Part shown: positions 42,255 through 50,239 of the stretch, one piece after another
Position numbering within the stretch: position 1 is the first letter of the stretch
How the letters are laid out: every line of letters starts with the position of its first letter
Assembly (NCBI GenBank): GCA_965237635.1
Contig: CBDEFX010000001.1
Coordinates: 434,001-498,000 of the forward strand
DNA length: 64,000 bases
From: CBDEFX01 sp965237635
GTDB lineage: Bacteria > Chloroflexota > Dehalococcoidia > Lucifugimonadales > CAUZJF01
Reading direction: 5' to 3'
Notes under the pieces: generated by a model
What the model saw: the letters and a program-made list of their open reading frames with translations, nothing else
Told to the model about the DNA's origin: nothing
The model's database searches: none
Position numbers and translations under genes: made by a program

Positions 42255-43448
42255 CTAGCTGATCCTCCCGAACTTCGGAAGAGGGGTGCCGACGAGCGGC
42301 GTCGCGTAGTCCATGAACGGCGGCTGCACCATATAGTTCGCTCGGTCCAGGTACTCCTCCGGCATCGTTCGTACCTTGTCTGCCACCCGGTCAAGGGGTG
42401 CGAGCCCGGTGGAGCAAGAGTATTCCTTGCCGCCCTCCCTGACGAGGGTCACCATCTGGCCTGAGGCTCCCTCGAGTGCGTAGCGGACCGCCGCCCGTCC
42501 GACCATCTCCGCCTCCTCCGCGTCGGACCGCGAGACGACCGCCGCCAGCGAGCGCTGAATAGTGCCGGGCCTTTCGTATCGGGTCCGCACGTTCAGTCGG
42601 GTCCCAACCAGCGCGGCCAGATGCCGACCCGCGCCCTCGAAGTAGGGGTGCCCGAACTCGTCTACGTACCAGGGCTCCTGCTGATTGCCGAGCACGCCGC
42701 TGGTACCGCGTGCGTTCTCGGCTACGATAGCAACCGCAAAGCCGTGCCGCCGGTAGGCGTTCTCCATGAGGTCCAAGAACCGGCGCTCGTCGACCGGGAC
42801 TTCAGGGACGCAGACGACGTGGGGCGCGTCCCTGTCATCACGCTTGCCTAGAGCCGCCGAGGCGGCCAGCCAGCCGGCGTCCCTGCCCATCACCTCCACA
42901 ACGGTGATCGGCGAGGCCTTGCCCATTGACTCGGCGTCCCTGCCTGCGCCCATCGTTGCAAGCGCCACGAACCGGGCGGCGCTGCCGTATCCTGGAGAGT
43001 GGTCGGTGAGCACCAGGTCGTTGTCTATCGTCTTCGGGATGTTGATCACGGTCAGTGACCTTCCAGCCGTCCGGGTTTCGGCGGCGATTACGTTCCCCGT
43101 ATCCGCCGAGTCGTTGCCGCCGATGATGAAACAGTACCGGACCGCGTGCTCCGATAGGATGTCCAGGACTTTGGGCACGTCGTCGGCCGCAAGCTTGCGG
43201 CGCGATGAACCGAGCGCGGCGGCGGGCGTCTTAGCGGTCCTCTCCCAGGTCGCCTTGCTCGGGGCACGCAGGTCCATGAACTGCCCGTCTAGCACGCCGT
43301 CAAGGCCGTGGGTCGCACCTAAGACCTCACCGAATCCCCCACGCTCATAGACCTCGCGCACGATCCCGTAGAGGCTCCGGTTCATGACCGGCGTGCTCCC
43401 GCCCGACTGAATCACCAGGACGTTTTCTTGTTTAGCTTGTGCCGACAA
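42255..43448 (-). CDS. 6-phosphofructokinase, probably PPi-dependent
   Basis: Phosphofructokinase-family enzyme of 397 aa. It has IQSGGSTPVMNRSLYGIV, FIIGGNDSADTGN, PKTIDNDLVLTDHSPGYGSAAR and EVMGRDAGWLAA. The Asp-Ser after GGN (GGNDS, where ATP enzymes have GGDGS) and the Lys of PKTIDND point to a pyrophosphate-using enzyme. TTG 43448 has GGAG about 10 bases upstream. An IS630 end lies only about 25 bp before the start codon, so the native promoter has been displaced. Confidence 0.88.
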   Translation of the reverse strand: MSAQAKQENVLVIQSGGSTPVMNRSLYGIVREVYERGGFGEVLGATHGLDGVLDGQFMDLRAPSKATWERTAKTPAAALGSSRRKLAADDVPKVLDILSEHAVRYCFIIGGNDSADTGNVIAAETRTAGRSLTVINIPKTIDNDLVLTDHSPGYGSAARFVALATMGAGRDAESMGKASPITVVEVMGRDAGWLAASAALGKRDDRDAPHVVCVPEVPVDERRFLDLMENAYRRHGFAVAIVAENARGTSGVLGNQQEPWYVDEFGHPYFEGAGRHLAALVGTRLNVRTRYERPGTIQRSLAAVVSRSDAEEAEMVGRAAVRYALEGASGQMVTLVREGGKEYSCSTGLAPLDRVADKVRTMPEEYLDRANYMVQPPFMDYATPLVGTPLPKFGRIS

Positions 43449-43479
43449 GGTCTATCGCTCCGACTTGGCTAGTACCGTG

Positions 43480-44537
43480 TCAATATGAATATGATGGATA
43501 GATGTGTTGAAGTTTAGTGCGAGCGTCCTGAGTGGAGGAACGCCAGTCTATGACGGCGACAGCCTCATTGCGCTCATGTTCCAGCGCCGAGACCTCTCGC
43601 TTCAGTACCACCTCGTCGCTGATTCGACGGTTGAGACACTGGTTGCTGAAGACGCTCAACTCTATCTCAGCCATGTTCAGCCAACTGCCGTGTACTGGAG
43701 TGTAGTGGAACTCCAGGCGCTTGGCGATCCGCCGCGCTTCGGCTGGCTCGAAGACGTCGTACAACGAACCCAGCTTGTGAGTGTTGAGATTGTCCAGCAC
43801 CAGCCGTATCGTTTTTGTATGAGGGTATGCCTCGTCTGCCAGCCACCTCATCTGATGTGCGAAGTCCACAGCAGTGCGACGCTCGGTCACCTCGACATGC
43901 CTCCAGCCAGCTTTCGGCTCACAGAACATGAACAGGTTTCGGGTCCCGTTTCGCTTGTACTCGTAGTCATATCGTTCCACTCGACCCGGCCTGGCCCCGA
44001 TGGACGGTCTCTTGTCGGCCACCAATTGCTTGGACGTCTCGTCGAAACAGACCACGGGATGGTCGGGGTCGTAGTCTTCATGGTACAGGTCCAGCACATT
44101 CTCCATTCGAGCCACGAACTCCCCGCTCACCTCCGGGATGCACCATTCCTTCTTCGTCCACGGCTTGAGTTCGTTTTTTTGAGCGTCTGGCGCACCGTCT
44201 CGAGGGAGATGCTCTCGGCAAACCCCATCTGGACCACCTTGTCGGCAAGCAGTTGCAGCGTCCAGTGCGTGTGTCCTTCGGGCGCATCGCTGCAGGCAAT
44301 GGCGACTAGGTGCGCTTCCTGCCTACCGTCCAACTTGCGCCTCTGTCCTGGTCGCGGGCGTTCAATGAGCGCACTGTCGAGTCCTTCCTGTACAAACTGC
44401 GTGCGCACACGTCCCACCGTGGAGGCGCTTATCAATAGTCCGCTGGCGATGTCACGGTCGATCAGACCTTCGTCTGCCTTCAGCAACACCAGCGCTCGCT
44501 TGACCTTACGGGTCGAAGTCTCCCCACGACTCGCCAT
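43480..44537 (-). pseudogene. IS630-family transposase (A7 frameshift; 5' end displaced by IS3)
   Basis: Two overlapping frames (44537-44127 and 44130-43480) join by a -1 shift at a run of seven A (44174-44180), giving TLKKNELKPWTKKEW. Such A-runs are used for programmed frameshifting in parts of IS630. The DDE residues are Asp in VVCFDETSKQ, Asp in LVLDNLNTHK and Glu in NMAEIELSVF. The real N-terminus, MPALKYKVELNESERTL, is encoded at 45923-45870 behind GGAGG, beyond the IS3 insertion. The gene is therefore interrupted, and the remaining frame lacks a proper start. Confidence 0.82.
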
Positions 44538-44568
44538 CTGCTTGAGATGTGTAAGGTGGACCCCATTA

Positions 44569-45504
44569 TTAAGACAGCACGAGGGCTAAATTAAGAGAGT
44601 CTCCCACCCCTGCGCTAGGTTTCACCAAGCCCGATGGCAGCCCTGCTTCTTCAGCTGCTGCTCCCCTTTCTTCCTGGCCATGTTGGTACACCTCTGCTGG
44701 GGTCCGGTAGCCCAAAGCCTGGTGAGGCCTCTGCCGGTTGTAGAACTCCAGGTAGGCATTGATCCCAGTTCGGGCCTCGGCGACGGTCTGGTAAGCTTTC
44801 AGATACACCTCCTCGTACTTGATGCTCCGCCACAGCCGCTCCACGAAGATGTTGTCCAGGTACCTACCCTTACCATCCATGCTGACCTGGACCCTCTGCT
44901 CCTGCAACGTCTGGGTAAAGGCCTCACTGGTGAACTGACTCCCCTGGTCGGTGTTGAATATCTCCGGTCGTCCCTTACCCAGGGCTTCCTCCAACGCCGC
45001 CACGCAGAAGCTGGTGTCCATGGTGTTGGAGAGCTTCCAGGCCAGCACGTGCCGGCTGTGCCAGTCCATGATGGCCACCAGGTACAGGAAGCCCTTCGGC
45101 ATGGGGATGTAGGTGATGTCCGCGGCCCAGACCTGGTCGACCCGATTAACCTCCACTCCCTTCAGCAGATAGGGAAAGATCCGGTGTCCCGGCGCTGGTT
45201 TGCTGGTGTTGGGACGCCGGTAGATGGCTTCCAGACCCATCAACCGCATCAGCCTTCGAACCCTTTTTCGGCTCACCAGATAGCCCTGTTGCAGCAGCCA
45301 GGCCTTCATCTTCCTGGAGCCGTAGAAGGGGGTCTTCAAATACTGACGGTCCATCAGGGCCATCAACTCCAGGTCTTCTGCCCTGGTCGGTACCGACCGG
45401 TAGTACACCGAGGCCCGGCTGACGTCCAGCAGGATACATTGACGCACCAAAGACAGCTGCTGGTGGTCTCGGTCTATCATGGCTCGCCGTATGCTGCGAC
45501 TCAT
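44569..45504 (-). CDS. IS3-family transposase OrfB
   Basis: Integrase-core DDE protein of 311 aa. The catalytic residues are Asp in WAADITYIP, Asp in FNTDQGSQFTS and Glu in NIFVERLWRSIKYEE. An HTH_21-like segment, YGSRKMKAWLLQQG, precedes it. Its ATG overlaps the orfA stop (ATGA). The OrfAB fusion would arise by a -1 slip on TTTTTTG just upstream, giving DFFVGKVRSMSRS. It appears intact. Confidence 0.93.
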   Translation of the reverse strand: MSRSIRRAMIDRDHQQLSLVRQCILLDVSRASVYYRSVPTRAEDLELMALMDRQYLKTPFYGSRKMKAWLLQQGYLVSRKRVRRLMRLMGLEAIYRRPNTSKPAPGHRIFPYLLKGVEVNRVDQVWAADITYIPMPKGFLYLVAIMDWHSRHVLAWKLSNTMDTSFCVAALEEALGKGRPEIFNTDQGSQFTSEAFTQTLQEQRVQVSMDGKGRYLDNIFVERLWRSIKYEEVYLKAYQTVAEARTGINAYLEFYNRQRPHQALGYRTPAEVYQHGQEERGAAAEEAGLPSGLVKPSAGVGDSLNLALVLS

Positions 45505-45800
45505 AGACCGGACCTTTCCGACAAAAAATCGCGTTCCACCTTCAGCTGGCCGATGTGCCGGTAGAGGTGGTTAATCTGAGCTTCCTTGGCTTTCTCCTGG
45601 GATTTCTGATTGGTGGCAAATAGCTCCGGGGCTCCTTCCGCCAGGGCCCTTTTCCAGGCGTGAATCTGACTGGGATGGACCTCAAATCGGCTGGCCAGCT
45701 GGGCGATGGTCTCTTCCCCCGCAAGGGCGGCCAAGGCCACCTTGGCCTTGAACGCCGGACTGTGCTTATTCCTCGTCTGCTTCATGTCCTGCTCCTCCAC
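45501..45800 (-). CDS. IS3-family OrfA
   Basis: Helix-turn-helix DNA-binding protein of 99 aa: KHSPAFKAKVALAALAGEETIAQLASRFEVHPSQIHAWK, then a leucine-zipper-like tail INHLYRHIGQLKVERDFL. It contains the slippery TTTTTTG at the VERDFL codons, and its stop overlaps the start of orfB by four bases. Confidence 0.9.
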   Translation of the reverse strand: MEEQDMKQTRNKHSPAFKAKVALAALAGEETIAQLASRFEVHPSQIHAWKRALAEGAPELFATNQKSQEKAKEAQINHLYRHIGQLKVERDFLSERSGL

Positions 45801-46003
45801 GTCGGTTAGTTGCCGGTTATTTTAGGAGCTGGACTCTCTCTTAGCCAGTTGTCTAGTTTTTGGGTACCACCTCAGTGTCCGCTCCGACTCGTTCAACTCC
45901 ACCTTGTACTTGAGAGCAGGCATGTCTTCGTACGTCCTCCTTATAGGATCATACACAAGACTAACCTATTTCTTATATTTGTCACATACACATGGAACCG
46001 GTA

Positions 46004-46168
46004 CTAGTACACCAAAGCCGCTATGGCGGCAGAGACCCCCATCACAGCCAACGCAGCCACGGTGACGGGGGCGCTCTCAAGGGTCACCGCACCCACGTAC
46101 AACAAGGGGAAGTCGGCGGCCATCACCCACATGACCAACCGTCGCGCCCTTTTTCTGTTACTGGTCAC
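46004..46168 (-). CDS. 54-aa membrane protein coupled to the lactate permease
   Basis: Short open frame starting GTG 46168, three bases after the stop of the lactate permease, with AAGGT five bases upstream. The protein begins MTSNRKRARRLVMWVMAADF and has two hydrophobic stretches, the second being PVTVAALAVMGVSAAIAALVY. Basic residues at the N-terminus suggest a cytoplasmic start. The spacing implies translational coupling and a role as an accessory subunit or small membrane protein. The stop lies about 15 bp from an IS630 end. No family recognised. Confidence 0.55.
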   Translation of the reverse strand: MTSNRKRARRLVMWVMAADFPLLYVGAVTLESAPVTVAALAVMGVSAAIAALVY

Positions 46169-46171
46169 TCG

Positions 46172-47773
46172 TTACCTTGCTGAAAACAGATTGACGAGCA
46201 CCCACGCTTCCAGTCCGACTAACAGGACCAGCGCCAAACAGTAGGGGATGGTACGGCGTAGTACCGTACCCTCGTGACCGGAAAGGCCGACCATGGCGGT
46301 GCCGACCAGCACCTTGGCAGGGGCGATGGCGCTTCCCAGCGAGCCGCCAATGGACTGGGCGCTGGTCACCGTGACCTCCCCGATGTTCAAGGCCTTGGCC
46401 GACTCCAGCTGCAGGGCTCCAAAGAGGACATTTGAGCTCGTGTTGCTTCCGGTCATGAATGTGCCAAGGACACCAATGTAAGGCGAGAAGATCGCAAAGG
46501 CGGGCCCCGCGCTCTTGGCGACCGCCTGGCCAAGCAGGACTGTCATGCCTGTGTCAGTCATAACAAGAGCCATCATCATCATGGTAACCGCGGCCACGCT
46601 CGTTGACACAGACTGCGTATAGGTGTCCCTGGATGCTGCGATCACCGCTCTAGTTTTCCACTTGCCCGCGATCCGGAATACAACGTATGTGAGCGAGAGG
46701 GACGCAAGGATCAAAGGTGCTGGGTGACTGAGGAGGCTGATCGGCGCGTAGCTGTCTTGCGCGCCAACCACGTAGCCCAGAGAGCTTTCGGTCGCAGGAT
46801 AGTCCAGCCCCCACCGCCAGGCAGCTCCTAGGGTCTTCACGGCCGGTATTTGTGACACGACGCTAAACAGGATCAACAGGTAGTAAGGCAGAAACGCGAG
46901 GTGGAACCCCGGTGCTGCGGCTGGGTGCGGACCTGCCGGAGCGGGCCTCGGGCTCGCCGCTGCAGGCTCGACTGGCCCTGCCAACAGAGCGCGAGCTACC
47001 AGCCATCCGGCTCCACATCCGATCAGACCCGACACTATAGCCGCTATCTGAGGTGCCCAGAGCGCGGCCATTGCCCAATGCGCACCCGCCATGACGCCAC
47101 CGATGATCAGGACGGCAGGGAAGCCTCTGCGTACGGATGCCATCCCTCCCTCGAGGTGCGCGACCGCAAGTCCAGTCAGGACGACAGGGACTGCCATCAT
47201 TGCAGCCATATGGCCCCCGAGCACACCCCCTGGAAGTCCGGTGACGAGCAGGATGGTGTAGTACGAGGACCCAAGTGACCCGAGCGCGACCGCCCAGGCG
47301 TGGCCAACCAGGACGATGGCCGCGGCCTTGACGGGATGAAAGCCCATCAGCACAAGAAGCGGCGCGACCAACGCGACGGGGACCCCGAAACCGGCTATCC
47401 CCTGTACGAAACCGGAGAACGCCCACCCCACCACCAGCGCCTGCGCCAAAGGATCGCGTACCAGCCGGGTCATAGTCGAGCTGATCACCTCGATGCCGCC
47501 GAGCTGGTCGATAAGGTTATAGAGCAGCACCGAGGTCCATATGATGGACAGGACGAACAGGCTCAGGCTCAGTCCCTTGGAGCTCCCAATGGCCACCAGC
47601 CGTTCGTCAGAGCCGAAAAAGAGTAAAGCCACCGCTCCGGCGACCAGCCAGGACACAGCACCCGCCCTGGGAGCGCTCCACCTAAGCCCCAACATGGTCA
47701 CGATCAGCACCACGATCGGCAGCGCGGACAGCACTACGTTGGCAAAGTTCAACTCCGGCCCATTAGCGCCCAA
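46172..47773 (-). CDS. lctP: L-lactate permease (LctP family)
   Basis: Integral membrane protein of 533 aa with about 13 hydrophobic segments, importing L-lactate or glycolate with protons. Family features: FSGFVQGIAGFGVPVALVAPLL, LVGHAWAVALGSLGSSY, and near the end PYIGVLGTFMTGSNTSSNVLFG and QSIGGSLGSAIAPAKVLVG. A MITE lies 70 bp upstream of the start and a small membrane-protein gene follows at once. The FAD/Fe-S dehydrogenase at 8 kb could act on imported lactate, but there is no linkage. Confidence 0.93.
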   Translation of the reverse strand: MGANGPELNFANVVLSALPIVVLIVTMLGLRWSAPRAGAVSWLVAGAVALLFFGSDERLVAIGSSKGLSLSLFVLSIIWTSVLLYNLIDQLGGIEVISSTMTRLVRDPLAQALVVGWAFSGFVQGIAGFGVPVALVAPLLVLMGFHPVKAAAIVLVGHAWAVALGSLGSSYYTILLVTGLPGGVLGGHMAAMMAVPVVLTGLAVAHLEGGMASVRRGFPAVLIIGGVMAGAHWAMAALWAPQIAAIVSGLIGCGAGWLVARALLAGPVEPAAASPRPAPAGPHPAAAPGFHLAFLPYYLLILFSVVSQIPAVKTLGAAWRWGLDYPATESSLGYVVGAQDSYAPISLLSHPAPLILASLSLTYVVFRIAGKWKTRAVIAASRDTYTQSVSTSVAAVTMMMMALVMTDTGMTVLLGQAVAKSAGPAFAIFSPYIGVLGTFMTGSNTSSNVLFGALQLESAKALNIGEVTVTSAQSIGGSLGSAIAPAKVLVGTAMVGLSGHEGTVLRRTIPYCLALVLLVGLEAWVLVNLFSAR

Positions 47774-47843
47774 TAGCCTGGCTCCTAGCTTTGTCGCAGT
47801 AAGGTAGACTGTATGCCCAGTGCGTTAAAGCGCGGGCAAGGTT

Positions 47844-48005
47844 GATTCCCTCGTAAAAACCCGGTTTGAGGAAGTTCTAGCGAGTTAGCACATCTGAGCG
47901 CTACCGTATGTTGGGGTAGTATACGGAACAGAGACTGTATATTGTACCCAGGCGTGGGCACGGTTGTTCTAATTCGACCTGAACAGACTTTTTACGAGAG
48001 AATCA
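47844..48005 (-). mobile_element. MITE copy 2 (162 bp), IS1182-type ends
   Basis: TGATTCCCTCGTAAAAA at one end and TTTTTACGAGAGAATCA at the other, with the 4-bp duplication AGGT (47840-47843, 48006-48009). Inverted relative to copy 1. It lies between htrA and lctP; the rest of the gap 48010-48149 holds nothing recognisable. Confidence 0.9.
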
Positions 48006-48149
48006 AGGTTAGGGTACCAGGTGTTTTCCGGGCAGGGCAGTCGGAGGGGGGAACCGTAACGAGACAGGTTGCTACGAACCGCGAATAAGGGATACCGGGG
48101 TCGGGGTTATGCCCTAGGTGACGAACCGGCCCATGACAGGGCAGGTGTC

Positions 48150-49280
48150 CTATCTACACGCCTGCCATTCGTCCAGAGTAACGTCGATATCCTGCGTCTT
48201 TTCGTCGCGGAGGATTGTCAACGCCACCTGGTCCCCGGGCTGGAGGGTATTCAGGTAGCTGACCATCTCAGATACCGAGCCAACTGCATTGCCGTCAACC
48301 GCGGTGATGAGGTCTGCTTGGCCTGTCGGTACAGGTCGGGGATCGGCGCGAAGGCCTATCCTGTCCGCCGGGCTTCCGCTGCACACGCGGAGGATGTAGA
48401 TACCCTTGTCGACCGGAAGGCCTCTCGTACCAAACGCCTCCGGATTGAAGTCTCTGGACTCGATGCCAAGCCACGGTCGCTTGAGCTCCGCTGGGGTCAT
48501 TAGGGCCGTAAGGATGCCGTCAAGCGTGTTGCTGGGGATGGCGAACCCAACTCCGATCTGGACCGAAGAAGAGATTACGACGGAGGAGTTGATGCCGATC
48601 ACCTCCCCGTTCGAGTCAAGGAGAGGGCCACCGGAGTTGCCCGGATTCAGGGCCGCGTCCGTCTGGATCAAGTTTGGTATTGGACGACGTAGGACGCTCT
48701 GCTGGTCCCGGCCGGTGCCACTGACGACGCCCACGGACACGGAATTAGCCTGCCGGAAAGGGCTGCCGATTGCGATCGCCATCTGTCCCGGCCTCACCTT
48801 ATCTGAGTCGGCCAGCGGCAGCGGTTCAATCTCGCTAACCTCAGATGGGTCTATGCGCAGCAACGCCAGGTCATCTGCAGGGCTGGTCCCCAGTTTCGTC
48901 GCAGGCAGGATGCGTCCGTCAAAAAGCAAAACACTGACGTCGCCGCCACCGTCCAACACATGGTGGTTGGTGACGATGTGCCCCGCGTCGTCCACGAGGA
49001 ACCCTGACCCGCTCGCAGCGGCATTGCCGGAGCGGACACCCGGTCTTTCGACGCTGATCTCAACCACCGCTCGGCTTGCGTCCTCGAACAGCGAGGAGAC
49101 GAGAGTTTCGTCGAATAGCGTTGTGGGCTCGGACCCGAACGATATCCAGCCTATCGCGAGGCCTGCAAGCATACTCAACGCCAGAACAGGGATAAGGAGT
49201 ATGGCTGACAAATTCAGACCGCTGTCCGAACCTCTCTTCGTCGGCGGCTCTTGGAACGGGTTGTCACTGTGCGGAATCAT
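48150..49280 (-). CDS. HtrA/DegP-family serine protease with one PDZ domain
   Basis: Membrane-anchored quality-control protease of 376 aa. One N-terminal transmembrane helix (ILLIPVLALSMLAGLAIGWI) is followed by an S1C protease domain with His in IVTNHHVLDGG (about 105), Asp in PADDLALLRI (about 136) and Ser in ALNPGNSGGPLL (about 215). Residues about 265-370 form a PDZ domain (WLGIESRD...GSPADRIGL...LQPGDQVALTI). Active site expected outside the cytoplasm. Confidence 0.94.
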   Translation of the reverse strand: MIPHSDNPFQEPPTKRGSDSGLNLSAILLIPVLALSMLAGLAIGWISFGSEPTTLFDETLVSSLFEDASRAVVEISVERPGVRSGNAAASGSGFLVDDAGHIVTNHHVLDGGGDVSVLLFDGRILPATKLGTSPADDLALLRIDPSEVSEIEPLPLADSDKVRPGQMAIAIGSPFRQANSVSVGVVSGTGRDQQSVLRRPIPNLIQTDAALNPGNSGGPLLDSNGEVIGINSSVVISSSVQIGVGFAIPSNTLDGILTALMTPAELKRPWLGIESRDFNPEAFGTRGLPVDKGIYILRVCSGSPADRIGLRADPRPVPTGQADLITAVDGNAVGSVSEMVSYLNTLQPGDQVALTILRDEKTQDIDVTLDEWQACR

Positions 49281-49465
49281 GGGCTTCGTACAGCTTTCCA
49301 GCTTCGATAGGAGATTAGGGAACTCACCGCTTTAGTATACCTGCAACGAGGGCGGCTCCACCAGAAAGGCGGTGGAGCCGGTAGGCGGCGTCGAGGTAAG
49401 GCAGTCTCGTTTCCTGGAGACAGTAGCGATAGAGAAAATCGGCGCGGTTTTTCCATGTCTGGGGC

Positions 49466-49495
49466 TTGACAGCGCGGCAGAAATCGACATAATAT
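49466..49495 (+). promoter_or_regulatory. Promoter for the HU gene
   Basis: TTGACA (49466-49471), 18-bp spacer, TAATAT (49490-49495), about 88 bp before the HU start. The -35 is a perfect consensus. The rest of 49281-49582 shows nothing else. Confidence 0.65.
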
Positions 49496-49582
49496 CGGTG
49501 CCGACGCTGACGAGGGAAATGTATCGTCTCGTAAGGCGTTCAGGACCCAGAGTTAGGAATCAGAACTAAGGGGGGATCGGCT

Positions 49583-49876
49583 ATGGCTACTCTGAGGAAG
49601 AGCGACCTTGCCGCTAGAGTCGCGGCACAGCTGGGTGGGTCCAGGGCCCAAGGGGAGGCTGCATTGAACGCGGTATTGGCCAGTGTGCAGGGCTCCCTGG
49701 CGAGCGGCAACCGCGTTGTGCTCACCGGGTTCGGGTCCTTTTCGGTACGGCAGGTCAAGGAACGGAGAGTCAAGCCGATACGAGGCGGGCAAGCCGGCAG
49801 TCTTATTACGGTCGCCGCCCACAAGCGGGTCGGGTTCACCGCCGGAGCCGAGTTGAACAAGGCGGTCAAGAAGTAA
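49583..49876 (+). CDS. HU-family DNA-binding protein
   Basis: Nucleoid protein of 97 aa: MATLRKSDLAARVAAQLGG, NAVLASVQGSLASGNRVVLTGFGSFSVR (the conserved G-F-G-S-F turn) and the C-terminal FTAGAELNKAVKK. The DNA-binding arm RQVKERRVKPIRGGQAG is somewhat divergent (the usual R-N-P is V-K-P). AAGGGGGG stands upstream of the ATG and a strong promoter lies at 49466-49495. Confidence 0.95.
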   Translation: MATLRKSDLAARVAAQLGGSRAQGEAALNAVLASVQGSLASGNRVVLTGFGSFSVRQVKERRVKPIRGGQAGSLITVAAHKRVGFTAGAELNKAVKK

Positions 49877-50239
49877 AGTCGGGACTGCCTGCTGCGCGTG
49901 GGCACCTCGCCAAGCCTCGCGCGAAGTTCGTCGGCACTGGCGGGTCACACTTCTGACCTTTTTCGTGGGTGCCCTTGGCTGTATGAGAGCGGCCTCCGTA
50001 TACCCTAAAGTGTAAAGTACCTTGGCCGGTCTGCTTCGACCTCAGACGGCTAACGAGCGACCGGCCTCCCTTGTTGGCGAATTCCTCGGCTATCTAAGCG
50101 CTTCGCCCCCTTATTGGCGTCAGGCACCGTATGGCCTTTCGTCGCAGCAGTCTGGCCATCGTGCTTCCTCGTCGTCTTCTCGTCTCCGATTAGCAACACC
50201 GTCCCGCAGCCTTGACACCGAGCTTGGCGAGGTACATTT
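49877..50239. other. Intergenic, nothing recognised
   Basis: Between HU and the GH15 gene. No hairpin with a T-tract, promoter pair or repeat was convincing apart from the ribosome site GAGGT at about 50228-50233. Confidence 0.4.

Larger units (their letters stand above)
44557..45869 (-). mobile_element. IS3-family element nested in IS630 (1313 bp)
   Basis: Ends TGGACCCCATTATTAAGACA and, on the other strand, TGGTACCCAAAAACTAGACA are clear imperfect inverted repeats with the TGG...CCA ends usual for IS3. It contains orfA and orfB on the minus strand. A clean 3-bp target duplication is not seen (AGG left, CCT right). Confidence 0.85.
43473..45988 (-). mobile_element. IS630-family element interrupted by an IS3 element
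   Basis: The two outer ends share TA + YGTGWCAAATAT-like inverted repeats: TACCGTGTCAATATGAA at 43473 and the complement of TTCTTATATTTGTCACATA ending 45988. A longer shared TAGTACCG extends to 43470 and 46006, so the exact limit is uncertain by some 20 bp. Without the nested 1313-bp IS3 element the length is about 1.2 kb, normal for IS630. TA flanks fit the family's target. Confidence 0.7.
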
